From NCBI GenBank assembly GCA_032334055.1, contig JAUOZS010000001.1, forward strand, positions 4,054,001 to 4,118,000: 64,000 nt of DNA, given 5' to 3'. The notes under the pieces were generated by a model, which had not been told where the DNA came from, ran no database searches, and saw nothing but the letters and a program-made list of their open reading frames with translations. This DNA is from Selenomonadales bacterium 4137-cl. Its GTDB lineage: Bacteria; Bacillota; Negativicutes; Sporomusales; UBA7701. Numbering within the stretch: the stretch's first letter is position 1; every line of letters begins with the position of its first letter. Below, piece after piece: positions 56,511 through 64,000 of this stretch. The translations under genes and the position numbers were made by a program.

Positions 56511-58505
56511 TCAGTTGCCGGCGATTCCTGTCGACGGCGGGTTGGATAGCGAGCGCTTCTGCCAGAGGTATACGGCAATTACGCTGCCGAGGCCGATAAT
56601 GTCGGTCCAAAAGCCGGGGATGATGAGGCAGAGGGCGCCGACCAGCAGGACTGCCCGCTCCGGCAGGGTACAGCCGCGGAGCAGCCAGTTTTCCAGGGCG
56701 GCGCTGAGGGCGATGATGCCGACGGTGGCCGTGAGTAACGCTTCGCCAACTTCAAAGGCGCCAAAGTTGCCTTGCAGCAACAGCATGGGAGAGTAGACGG
56801 CCAGGAAGGGGACAAGGAAGCCGGCCACGCCGAGACGGGTGGAGGTCCAACCGACTTTATACGGGCTGGCTCCGGCCATGCCGGCGGCGGTGAAGGCTGC
56901 CAGGCAGACCGGCGGGGTGAGGTTGGAGAGGCAGGCAAAGTAGAAGACGAAGAAGTGAGCCACCAGCGGCGGGACGCTGAGCTTGATAAGGGCCGGGGCG
57001 GCGATGGTGGCGGCGACGATGTAGCAGGCGGTTGTGGGCAGGCCCATGCCGAGTATGAGGGAGGTGATAGCGGTCAGGACGAGGGTGAGCATGAGACTAT
57101 TGCCCGAGAGGTCGAGTATGTTGGCGCCGAAGGTCAGGCCCAGGCTGGTGAGGGAGCTGACGCCGACGACGAAGCCTACGACAGCGCAGGCCATGGCCAC
57201 GCCGACCGCCGAGCGAGCACCCGCCTCGAGGGCTTTAAGAATGCCGCGGAAGCTGATGCGGGTCTCTGGCTTGAGCCAACTGACGACGATGGTGATGAGG
57301 ATGGTAAAGAAAGCTGCATAAAGCGGAGTGAGGCCGTACAGGAGCAAGGCGACGATCGCCAGGATGGGGAGCATGAGATGACCGGATTTAAGGAGGGTAT
57401 TCTTAAAGCTGGGCAACTGTTCTTTGGGTAGTCCTTCCAGCCCCAGTTTGAGCGCCTCGAGATGGATCATGGTCCAGCAGGCCAGGTAGTATAACGCGGC
57501 CGGCACCACGGCGGCAATCATAATGGCGGTGTAGGACATGCCGAGGAATTCGGCCATGACGAAGGCAGCGGCGCCCATAACCGGCGGCATTATCTGACCG
57601 CCGGTGGAGGCGACGGCCTCTACGGCGCCGGCAAAATGTGGCCGGTAGCCGATGCTTTTCATAAGGGGGATGGTGAAGGAACCGATGGTGGCCGTGTTGG
57701 CGACAGCGCTGCCGTTGATCATGCCCAGCAGTCCGCTGGCGAAGATGGCCACCTTGGCGGGGCCGCCGGGGGAGCCGCCGGCCACGGCCATAGCCAGCGA
57801 GTTGAAGAAGCGGGCCATGCCGGTTTCGGACAGGAAGGCGCCGAACAGGATAAAGAGGAAGATGTAGGTGGCCGAGACTCCGAGAGCAACGCCGTAGATG
57901 CCTTCGGTGGTCAGGAACATATGCTCAATGACCCGCTCCAGGCTGTAACCACGGTGGCCGAACTGGCCGGGAATCAAGTCGCCGAAGAGGGCGTAGCCGA
58001 CGAAGAGGAGAGCCATGATGGGTAGCTCCTTGCCGGTGGCCCGCCGGGCAGCCTCCAGCACCAGCAGGCAGAGCAGCCCGCCGACGTAGATGTCCATCTG
58101 GGTGTAGACGCCGCCGGCGTTGGCGAGGTCGTCGTAAATGGTCATGAGATAGACGCCGGCGAAAAAGGAGAGGGCGGCCAGCATTACGTCGATCGGGGTG
58201 ACTTTGGCCTTGGGGCTTTTGCTGGTGGCCGGATAAAGGAGGAAGACCAGGACCAGAACAAAGGTCAGGTGGATGCTTCTCTGTTTGATGGCCTCGAACA
58301 CGCCGATGCCGGCTGTATAAAGATGGAATAAGGACATGGCTATGGCGATCACGGCGATGATTTTCGCCATGGGGCCGGTGAATTTGCGATAGCGGGCTTC
58401 GACTTCATATTTTCGCAATACTTCGTCGACTTTTTCAGACGGCTCTTCGTTGATGAAGGCGTCGATCTGCTGTTTGTCGATCACCGGTTTTTTTTCTTGC
58501 TCCAA
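56511..58505 (-). CDS. TRAP transporter fused permease (TAXI type)
   Basis: A 664-aa inner-membrane permease combining small and large TRAP subunits (4TM/12TM fusion). Many hydrophobic helices are evident; the large-subunit part has GSPGGPAKVAIFASGLLGMINGSAVANTATIG, ASTGGQIMPPVMGAAAFVMAEFLG and the LGMGLPTTACYIVAATIAAPAL segments. Driven by a Na+ or H+ gradient. It starts with TTG (58505): AGGAGGG is spaced 7 bp before it, while the nearer ATG is out of frame. Downstream of its binding protein. Confidence 0.93.
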   Translation of the reverse strand: MEQEKKPVIDKQQIDAFINEEPSEKVDEVLRKYEVEARYRKFTGPMAKIIAVIAIAMSLFHLYTAGIGVFEAIKQRSIHLTFVLVLVFLLYPATSKSPKAKVTPIDVMLAALSFFAGVYLMTIYDDLANAGGVYTQMDIYVGGLLCLLVLEAARRATGKELPIMALLFVGYALFGDLIPGQFGHRGYSLERVIEHMFLTTEGIYGVALGVSATYIFLFILFGAFLSETGMARFFNSLAMAVAGGSPGGPAKVAIFASGLLGMINGSAVANTATIGSFTIPLMKSIGYRPHFAGAVEAVASTGGQIMPPVMGAAAFVMAEFLGMSYTAIMIAAVVPAALYYLACWTMIHLEALKLGLEGLPKEQLPSFKNTLLKSGHLMLPILAIVALLLYGLTPLYAAFFTILITIVVSWLKPETRISFRGILKALEAGARSAVGVAMACAVVGFVVGVSSLTSLGLTFGANILDLSGNSLMLTLVLTAITSLILGMGLPTTACYIVAATIAAPALIKLSVPPLVAHFFVFYFACLSNLTPPVCLAAFTAAGMAGASPYKVGWTSTRLGVAGFLVPFLAVYSPMLLLQGNFGAFEVGEALLTATVGIIALSAALENWLLRGCTLPERAVLLVGALCLIIPGFWTDIIGLGSVIAVYLWQKRSLSNPPSTGIAGN

Positions 58506-58558
58506 CGCATTACCCTCCTGTGGCTAGAGTTGCACGGTTAAAATATGCGTAAAGTGAG

Positions 58559-58591
58559 GAAGTCGCAGGCAGGGAGCCTGCCTGCGACTTC
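58559..58591 (-). promoter_or_regulatory. Long intercistronic hairpin in the TRAP operon
   Basis: GAAGTCGCAGGCAGG and CCTGCCTGCGACTTC form a perfect 15-bp stem with a three-base loop between the binding-protein and permease genes. There is no T-run, so it is more likely to stabilise the upstream mRNA or attenuate than to terminate fully. Confidence 0.6.
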
Positions 58592-58604
58592 ATTGATGCA
58601 GGTG

Positions 58605-59579
58605 TTACTTGATTATGCCTTTTTCCTTATAGTACTTCTCGGCGCCAGGATGGAGCGGCACGGTCATACCCTTGGTGGCCATTTCGAGCTTCATGGCTTT
58701 GGCGGCCGAGTGAGCGGCTACCAGGTCGCTGTGCTTTTCGTAAAGGGTTTTGGTTATGTTGTAAACGAGGTCGGTGGAGAGGTCGTCGCGGCAGATGAGG
58801 ATATTGGCGACCGCCACGGTGGTGACGTCTTCGGTCTGGCCGATGTAGGTGCCCTTGGGGATTTTGATTTCGTAGTACCAGGGCATTTCCTTGGTGAGTT
58901 TGGCCAACATATCCGGCTCAAGGGACAGGATACGGATTTTTACCGACGAGGCGGCGTCGAGGACCGCGGCGGTCGGTAGGCCTCCGGCGATGAGGATGCC
59001 GTCAACCCGGCCGTCCTTAAGGGCTTCGGCCGCTTCCGAATAGCCGAGGTAGTCGGCTTTCACGTTTTTCTTGTCTTTGTAGTCAAGGCCGTAAAGGCCG
59101 AGTATTTCCTTGGAGTTGATTTCGGTGGCGCTGCCGACGGCACCGGGGACGAAGCGCTTGTCTTTAAGGTCTTTGATGGACTTTATGTCAGAATCGGCTC
59201 TGACGACGATATGCATGACGTTGGGGTAGAGGTGGGATATCCCCCGGAGGTTCTTGACCGGTTTGCCGTTAAACATTCCTTTGCCGTTATAGGCGTAGTA
59301 GGTAACGCCGTTCTGGGCAAAGGCGATCTCGGCTTCTTTCTTCTGCATCAGCAGGACGTTCTGCGGCGTCCCGGCCGTGGCCTGGGCAGAGGCCTTGACG
59401 TTGGGGATGTTCTTGCTGAAGATCTGGGCCATGGCGTTGCCTAGCGGGTAGTAGACTCCGCCGGTGGTCGCGGTTGCGATGTTGATGTTCTGGAGCTTCT
59501 GGGCACCGCCGCCGCACCCGGCAACGATGAGCGCCAGGATGACGAGACCGGACAAAATCAAGATGGCTTGCTTTCTCAC
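58605..59579 (-). CDS. TAXI-family TRAP solute-binding lipoprotein
   Basis: A 324-aa extracytoplasmic solute receptor. The signal peptide ends in the lipobox IVAGC (Cys near 22). The TAXI domain has INIATATTGGVYYPLGNAMAQI and AQATAGTPQNVLLMQKKEAEIAFAQNG. Substrate is not predictable; TAXI systems often take up dicarboxylates or amino acids. The GTG at 59579 has a GGGGAG SD and begins the lipoprotein signal; a longer reading from 59633 precedes that SD. First gene of the operon with the fused permease. Confidence 0.92.
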   Translation of the reverse strand: MRKQAILILSGLVILALIVAGCGGGAQKLQNINIATATTGGVYYPLGNAMAQIFSKNIPNVKASAQATAGTPQNVLLMQKKEAEIAFAQNGVTYYAYNGKGMFNGKPVKNLRGISHLYPNVMHIVVRADSDIKSIKDLKDKRFVPGAVGSATEINSKEILGLYGLDYKDKKNVKADYLGYSEAAEALKDGRVDGILIAGGLPTAAVLDAASSVKIRILSLEPDMLAKLTKEMPWYYEIKIPKGTYIGQTEDVTTVAVANILICRDDLSTDLVYNITKTLYEKHSDLVAAHSAAKAMKLEMATKGMTVPLHPGAEKYYKEKGIIK

Positions 59580-59835
59580 ATGGTTCTCCCCTTCCGGTTT
59601 ATTATGGGACAACGTACTATAACCATTATTCATTATACTTTAAATATTCTCGCAAAGAAATAAATAACTGCCCGAATTTCACAAATTGATGACCGAACGC
59701 AGGAAATTGGCCGCTAAAATGGATGATTCGGCAGCGGCGGAAATGCGGACGTTATAGGAAGGGTGAATACGGCGGACGGCGAAAGTGATAATATAAGCAC
59801 ATATCCCTGTTGCTTTCGTTGGGGAGGAGGGCATG

Positions 59836-60186
59836 ATGGCCATACAGATTTTCGGCACGAAAAAGTGTCAGGATACGCGCAAGGCCGAGCGATATTTCAA
59901 GGAACGGGGCATATCGTATCAGTTCGTCGATCTCGCCGTCCGCGGGCTCAGCAAAGGGGAACTCGACAGGGTCAAGGCGGCGGTGGGCCTCGATAATCTC
60001 ATCGACCGGGATGGCAAGGAATACGCCCGGCGGAACCTCAAATACCTTATCCACGACGTGGAAGAGGTACTGCTGACTACCCCGCTGCTATTGAAAACGC
60101 CGGTCGTCCGGGACGGCCCGCGGGCGACGGTGGGCTACCGTCCCGAAGTTTGGAGCGGATGGCTGGAGAAAGGGGCGACAAGATGA
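59836..60186 (+). CDS. ArsC/Spx family protein
   Basis: A 116-aa thioredoxin-fold protein of the ArsC/Spx/YffB family. IFGTKKCQDTRKAERYFKERGI carries a single N-terminal Cys (not CxxC), and LLKTPVVRDG the conserved Pro loop. It is nearer to YffB-like ArsC relatives than to true arsenate reductase; function uncertain. ATG 59836 fits AGGAGG spacing better than ATG 59833. It overlaps the ywbE gene by 4 bp. Confidence 0.82.
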   Translation: MAIQIFGTKKCQDTRKAERYFKERGISYQFVDLAVRGLSKGELDRVKAAVGLDNLIDRDGKEYARRNLKYLIHDVEEVLLTTPLLLKTPVVRDGPRATVGYRPEVWSGWLEKGATR

Positions 60187-60380
60187 ACGGCACGGAGCGC
60201 AGGAATGTGAGGCCGGGACTGAGGGTGAAGGTGGTGCAGAAGCAGCACCAGCGCAGCGGTGAGCTTACCGAGGGCGTCGTGCGGGATATCCTGACGAACA
60301 GCGCCGTTCACCCGCGCGGCATTAAGGTGCGCCTGGAAGGGGGCGTCGTCGGCCGGATTAAGGAAATAATCGGCGGCTGA
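60183..60380 (+). CDS. ywbE: YwbE family protein
   Basis: A 65-aa small basic protein of the YwbE/DUF2196 family. RPGLRVKVVQKQHQRSGELTEGVVRDIL and HPRGIKVRLEGGVVGRI are typical. Function unknown. It overlaps the ArsC-like gene, and a cupin gene follows after 31 bp. Confidence 0.88.
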   Translation: MNGTERRNVRPGLRVKVVQKQHQRSGELTEGVVRDILTNSAVHPRGIKVRLEGGVVGRIKEIIGG

Positions 60381-60411
60381 GAAACGCCGCAACATTTTTT
60401 GAGGAGTGATT

Positions 60412-60774
60412 ATGATGGTTGTCGTCAATATGCTGGCGGAGATGGCGAAGACGCCTGTCGACCCGGCGGTAGGCATCGCGGTCGTGCAGGGAGTGGCCGA
60501 GCCGGGGGTGAGCATTGGTTTGGCGGTGGTTGAAAAAAGCATCCGACCGCACTATCAGAAGGTAAGCGACGAGATTTACTATGTTCTGCGCGGGCAGGGG
60601 ACAATTACCGTTGACGGGGAGAGTCGGGACCTGAAGGAGGGGGATGTAATCGCCATCCCCAAGGGTAAGGTGCACGGCTTCGAGAATACCGGCGCCGTGC
60701 CGTGCCTCATCCTGTTCGCGAGCGGGCCGAAGTTCGAGCCTGACAAGGACCGTTTCTTCCCAGACGCCGGGTGA
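60412..60774 (+). CDS. Cupin-domain protein
   Basis: A 120-aa single-domain cupin. Motif 1 is RPHYQKVSDEIYYVLRGQG (metal-binding His and Glu) and motif 2 is GDVIAIPKGKVHGFENTG (second His). It could be an isomerase, dioxygenase or ligand-binding protein; no specific substrate is evident. GAGGAG lies just before; ATG 60415 is an alternative start. Confidence 0.85.
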   Translation: MMVVVNMLAEMAKTPVDPAVGIAVVQGVAEPGVSIGLAVVEKSIRPHYQKVSDEIYYVLRGQGTITVDGESRDLKEGDVIAIPKGKVHGFENTGAVPCLILFASGPKFEPDKDRFFPDAG

Positions 60775-60860
60775 TCATATCCGGCGCCCGTTACTTTCCG
60801 GGGGCTGAAGCGTTTAATAATTAGGTGCGCGAAAAAGGACTTCCGGAAGGAGACGCGACA

Positions 60861-61793
60861 ATGAAAATGAATAAGAAGCAATTCGTGACTGCGGCGATTA
60901 TTGGCGTGTTCGCCCTGTCGACGGCCGCCTGTTCCGGCGCGGCGGCTGGCCGGACGCCTGCGGCGCCTCAGCCTGCGGCGCAGGTTGAGGACGGCAAGGG
61001 TGCGGCGACGATAGCCGCCTACAATACGCTGGCTGGCAAGAGAGGGGTGCGGGCCGCCGAACTCCTCGCCGCTCTCGACGCCGGCATCCGCACCGTGTCC
61101 CGCAACGAAGCAACGGCGATGATCGTCGCCGCCGAGGCTGCCCAGAAGCGGGATCTGCCCGGCCTGGAGGAGAAGCTTGCCGGCGAAGGGCTGCAACGGA
61201 AGATTGGCGAATTGTACCGGAACGGCATCGATCTCGACAAGGCCGGGGATATCGGCGACGCGGAACTGCGTGAGGCCTTGATCGAGGTGCGGGACGGCGG
61301 CTATCGCCTTGATACTGCCGAGGGGATGTATTTCCCGGTGATCGACTACGGCCGCTACCGCCAATACCGGGGACTTGTAACCGCCGATCTTGCGGCTTAT
61401 ATCGACCTAATGGCCGTTGAGTCGGACCGCGCGCCTGCCAAGGACGCCGCCCTGGTCATCGGCTGGGACGAGATGATCAGGCGGGCGTTGGCTCAGGAAA
61501 ACTTCCTGAGAACTTTCGAAGATTCGCCCCGGGCAAGGGATGTGAAGAGCCTATATGGTCGCTACCTGAGCTTCATTTTCTACGGCGCCAACAACACGCC
61601 CTTGTTCGCCTACGACAACAAGACCATGAGCGCCGAGGCCAGGACGGCTTACGCCGCGGCGGCCGGCACCGGCGACAGCCGGTTGGCGGCACGACTGAAA
61701 GAATACCTGGGGTTGCTGGCGACAAAGGGTTACCGCCTGGACGCAGAGGTGGAGGAGTTCCGCAAACAGGCGGTCAGCGATCTTGGGGATTAA
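60861..61793 (+). CDS. Uncharacterised lipoprotein
   Basis: A 310-aa protein that I do not recognise. Residues 1-23 form a lipoprotein signal with the lipobox STAAC; an Ala/Pro-rich stretch follows to about 45. The rest is mostly helical, with many Ala, Arg and Glu, including VIDYGRYRQYRGLVTADLAAYIDL and YGRYLSFIFYGANNTP. No catalytic motif is visible. A GGAAGGAGA SD fixes the ATG at 60861. It may be an envelope lipoprotein; other roles are open. Confidence 0.78.
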   Translation: MKMNKKQFVTAAIIGVFALSTAACSGAAAGRTPAAPQPAAQVEDGKGAATIAAYNTLAGKRGVRAAELLAALDAGIRTVSRNEATAMIVAAEAAQKRDLPGLEEKLAGEGLQRKIGELYRNGIDLDKAGDIGDAELREALIEVRDGGYRLDTAEGMYFPVIDYGRYRQYRGLVTADLAAYIDLMAVESDRAPAKDAALVIGWDEMIRRALAQENFLRTFEDSPRARDVKSLYGRYLSFIFYGANNTPLFAYDNKTMSAEARTAYAAAAGTGDSRLAARLKEYLGLLATKGYRLDAEVEEFRKQAVSDLGD

Positions 61794-61834
61794 TTGTCCC
61801 GCAATCCGGTCACACTACTTGCGGAGGTGATTTT

Positions 61835-62026
61835 GTGAAGGACAGTTACGGCAAGCCCGTTCACGAGATTTGCGTCGATAAGACCAGTTGCCGCCACGAG
61901 ACGTCACTGGACAAGGTGGATGGAGCGGAGCCGAAAGCCACCTTCGAACCGACCGGACACCTGACTAAGGACGCTATCCGCAAAACTTACCAGGACAGGC
62001 TAAAAAGCAGCGATAATCAGCCGTGA
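61835..62026 (+). CDS. Small hypothetical protein, 63 aa
   Basis: A short hydrophilic protein with no signal peptide, starting MKDSYGKPVHEICVDK and containing two Cys and two His in HEICVDKTSCRHE, possibly a small metal site. The GTG start has a near-perfect GGAGGTGA at 61823-61830. A terminator follows directly. Not recognised; the strong SD and terminator support a real gene. Confidence 0.65.
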   Translation: MKDSYGKPVHEICVDKTSCRHETSLDKVDGAEPKATFEPTGHLTKDAIRKTYQDRLKSSDNQP

Positions 62027-62035
62027 AGCCACATT

Positions 62036-62070
62036 AGCCGCCGATCCCGCCAGGGACGGCGGCTTTTTCG
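62036..62070 (+). terminator. Terminator after the 63-aa gene
   Basis: AGCCGCC and GGCGGCT (7 bp around a 15-base loop with its own GTCCC/GGGAC-like pairing) are followed by TTTTTCG. Confidence 0.8.
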
Positions 62071-62177
62071 CATCGAGCGGCGGCGAGCGCGACAACGTCA
62101 TACGGGAGGGATGGCAGGGGGGATTGGCGAATATACAGACACAACAAATATCGAGCTTTTTTGCAAGGGGACCACTG

Positions 62178-63497
62178 ATGAAAAGACTGATACTGCTGCT
62201 TCTCGTAGCGATAATGACGGTCTGTCTGGCGCCATCAGCCGAAGCGGGCGTTGCCGAGGACTTTGCCGACGCATATGAAATCCGCCTGGCGGCCGCGGCC
62301 TGCCTGGCGGCGTACAGCGACCGGACTGGCTTCCTGGCGCGCGAATATCTCCGCCAGGACGGGTGGGAAATAATCCCGTTCAAAAAGAGCAGCCGGGAGG
62401 CCGATGCGCGCTTCCTGCTGGCCCGCAACCTGACGGAGAAGGGGCGGACCCGTTATGTGCTGGCGGTGGTGGGCACGGAAACCTTCAAGGATTTCCAGGT
62501 CGACCTGCGGACAGATAAGGTTTACTTCGCCGGCGACACTCCGGACAAATTCGCGGCCAACGCGAAGAGGGAGGATATGCCGGATACGGAACCCAAAGTG
62601 CATCGCGGCTTTCACGAGTATGTGCAGACCGCGTTCACGGCCAGGACCGACGGAGAGGGCCAGGCCAAAGACAGGGTGCTGGGAGAACTGCTCGCCGACC
62701 AGTCGGGAGAGATGCTGATCGTTGGTCACAGCCTCGGGGGCGCGGCTGCCACCATAGCCGGGGCGCGGCTGTTGGCGACGGGGGTCGGGCCGGACCAGAT
62801 CAGGGTTATTACCTTCGGCGCGCCCGCGGTGGGCAACGAGGCGTTCGGCCGTCAATTCTCGCCAAAGCTCAACCTTACCAGGGTGGTTATCGCCGGCGAC
62901 CCCGTAACCGGCGTTCTCCAGAAACTGGTGGGCGGGTACCGTCAGTTCGGGCGTGAGATGGTGTGGCAGCGGTCGGCGCTGTTCGAAAAAGGGCCCCACG
63001 CCATGGCGGAGTATCTTGACTTGGCGATGAAGAATTACTACGACCGGCGGACGTCGGCAATACAGGCGGGCGTTTTCACCATGCCGCAGGCCAGTCCGCC
63101 GGAAGCCGGGCCGCGGCTGTACATCGTCCCGCCGGCCGATAACCTGCCGGCTGAACTGAAAGATGAATACCGTTATATGGAACAGGCTTTCGCCGACCAG
63201 TACCGCCGCCTTTTGCCCGGATACGTGCTGGGCGGCGCGGGGGTTGACCCCGCAAAGGCCGCGGCCGCGGCCGGCTGCAGGTGGTATGTGGTTGCCGAAC
63301 TTGGCGGCCTTAAGCTGAAAAACGAGCGTAACCAGTATTTTGTGACGTTGCACCACACGGTTTACGACACTTCCGGCCACGTCGTCTATCTGAACGCTTA
63401 TTCGTCAGTCACCGCCAATATGACGCCCTTGGAGGCTCTGACCCACGACGCAGCCGGGGCGGTAGCCGATTTGGCGACCTGGATGGAAGGCCGATAG
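62178..63497 (+). CDS. Exported class 3 lipase-like hydrolase
   Basis: A 439-aa secreted protein. The signal peptide (1-23) ends PSAEA. A lipase class 3 domain (about 30-300) has IVGHSLGGAAATIAGARLL with nucleophile Ser185, ITFGAPAVGNEAFG and a catalytic His candidate near HAMAEYLDLA. The C-terminal 140 residues (about 300-439) are a separate beta-rich domain of unknown role. ATG 62178 has AAGGGG upstream; an in-frame start at 62124 precedes the signal peptide by 18 residues and is rejected. Substrate unknown. Confidence 0.86.
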   Translation: MKRLILLLLVAIMTVCLAPSAEAGVAEDFADAYEIRLAAAACLAAYSDRTGFLAREYLRQDGWEIIPFKKSSREADARFLLARNLTEKGRTRYVLAVVGTETFKDFQVDLRTDKVYFAGDTPDKFAANAKREDMPDTEPKVHRGFHEYVQTAFTARTDGEGQAKDRVLGELLADQSGEMLIVGHSLGGAAATIAGARLLATGVGPDQIRVITFGAPAVGNEAFGRQFSPKLNLTRVVIAGDPVTGVLQKLVGGYRQFGREMVWQRSALFEKGPHAMAEYLDLAMKNYYDRRTSAIQAGVFTMPQASPPEAGPRLYIVPPADNLPAELKDEYRYMEQAFADQYRRLLPGYVLGGAGVDPAKAAAAAGCRWYVVAELGGLKLKNERNQYFVTLHHTVYDTSGHVVYLNAYSSVTANMTPLEALTHDAAGAVADLATWMEGR

Positions 63498-63565
63498 CCG
63501 GGAAATTGTTCTCCCCACCTCCGCCGCTTCATATACATTAGCAGGCGGGGGTGAGAGGGTTGAGT

Positions 63566-64000
63566 GTGCTCGAATTGTTCGTGCTCAGCACAGCGCTGGG
63601 CACGGACTTGTTTTCGGTGGCGATCCCCATCGGCATGAACAGGGTGAGGCTGCGGGTCATATTCCGGTCGGCGGCGGTTTTCGCCCTCTTTCACATCGGG
63701 ATGATTCTCACCGGTTACCATGTCGGTCACTGGCTGGGCGGGATGGTCGAGCATGTGGGCACATACCACATCGATTGGCCGGCGGCGGCGGTGCAGGACT
63801 GGGCAAGCGCCATCGGCGCATTGGTGCTGACCGCCCTGGGGGTGCACATGATCCGGGAGAACGCCGCCGGGAACGATCGGCAGGCGGCGGGGCACCCGTT
63901 GCAGGGACTGGCGCTCGTGGGGCTGGCGGTAAGCGTCAGCCTGGATGCGTTGGCCGCGGGGTTCAGCCTGGGGATGATGGATGTCGACCTCATAAAGCTG
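63566..64000 (+). CDS. mntP: MntP-type manganese exporter, N-terminal part
   Basis: The reading frame runs off the right edge after 145 codons. It has four hydrophobic helices and two conserved-looking acidic segments, LGTDLFSVAIPIGM and SVSLDALAAGFSLGM, which match the repeated TDAFAVS-like motifs of MntP proteins. These export Mn2+. The usual Ala is replaced in the first motif (TDLFSVA). The start is uncertain: GTG 63566 (AGAGGG upstream), TTG 63560 or GTG 63551 are all in frame. Confidence 0.75.
   Translation, partial: MLELFVLSTALGTDLFSVAIPIGMNRVRLRVIFRSAAVFALFHIGMILTGYHVGHWLGGMVEHVGTYHIDWPAAAVQDWASAIGALVLTALGVHMIRENAAGNDRQAAGHPLQGLALVGLAVSVSLDALAAGFSLGMMDVDLIKL

Overview
The window is GC-rich chromosomal DNA with tightly packed, mostly plus-strand genes preceded by strong Shine-Dalgarno (SD) sequences. 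The backbone matches the gene order of endospore-forming Firmicutes: Orn/Lys/Arg decarboxylase, tmk, yaaR, holB, ricT, yabB, rsmI, abrB, metG, tatD, yabE-like, rnmV, rsmA, yabG, then ispE, purR, glmU, prs, pth, and rpmE, prfA, prmC, ywlC. Sporulation genes (yabG, two SPOCS-domain proteins) sit alongside a Tad pilus locus that encodes an outer-membrane secretin. Together these suggest a diderm spore former of the Negativicutes (Sporomusa-like). That assignment is inference from gene content; no rRNA or tRNA gene was seen.

Layout. 1-9753: Tad/Flp pilus locus (cpaB end, cpaC secretin, tadZ, tadB, a DegS-type kinase, flp pilin with its own terminator, tadE-like, tadG-like with a repetitive INGN/VNGS tail, tadA, tadC, DUF192). 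9754-23400: housekeeping run for translation, DNA replication and RNA maturation, with divergent abrB/metG promoters, a 128-bp structured or transposon-like element before tatD, and an HD-domain phosphohydrolase. 23383-35271: accessory block rich in sporulation functions (glycosyltransferase, yabG, two CAP-domain exported proteins, a 99-aa Cys-rich protein, two SPOCS proteins, a membrane serine protease, a HipA-like kinase, a YkuD L,D-transpeptidase, cyanophycinase and cyanophycin synthetase). 35272-46077: cheW, ispE, GntR regulator, nucleotidyltransferase, purR, ilvA, glmU, prs, GNAT, polysaccharide deacetylase, pth and an uncharacterised radical SAM protein. 46144-51778: cfa, then the rpmE-DUF1385-prfA-prmC-ywlC run. 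51826-64000: AraC regulator, DUF2000, GNAT, PHP, dienelactone hydrolase, membrane diguanylate cyclase, TRAP-TAXI uptake operon, ArsC/Spx-like protein, YwbE, cupin, an orphan lipoprotein, a 63-aa protein, an exported lipase and the start of a MntP-type exporter.

How they work together. The first 9.4 kb would build a Tad pilus crossing both membranes; internal terminators suggest that pilin is made separately from the machine. The 24-35 kb block replaces the short yabG-veg-sspF interval of Bacillus and may be a spore-envelope and nitrogen-storage module; this grouping is the main hypothesis offered here. No CRISPR array, prophage, rRNA or complete insertion sequence was found, and no gene-free stretch exceeds about 300 bases.
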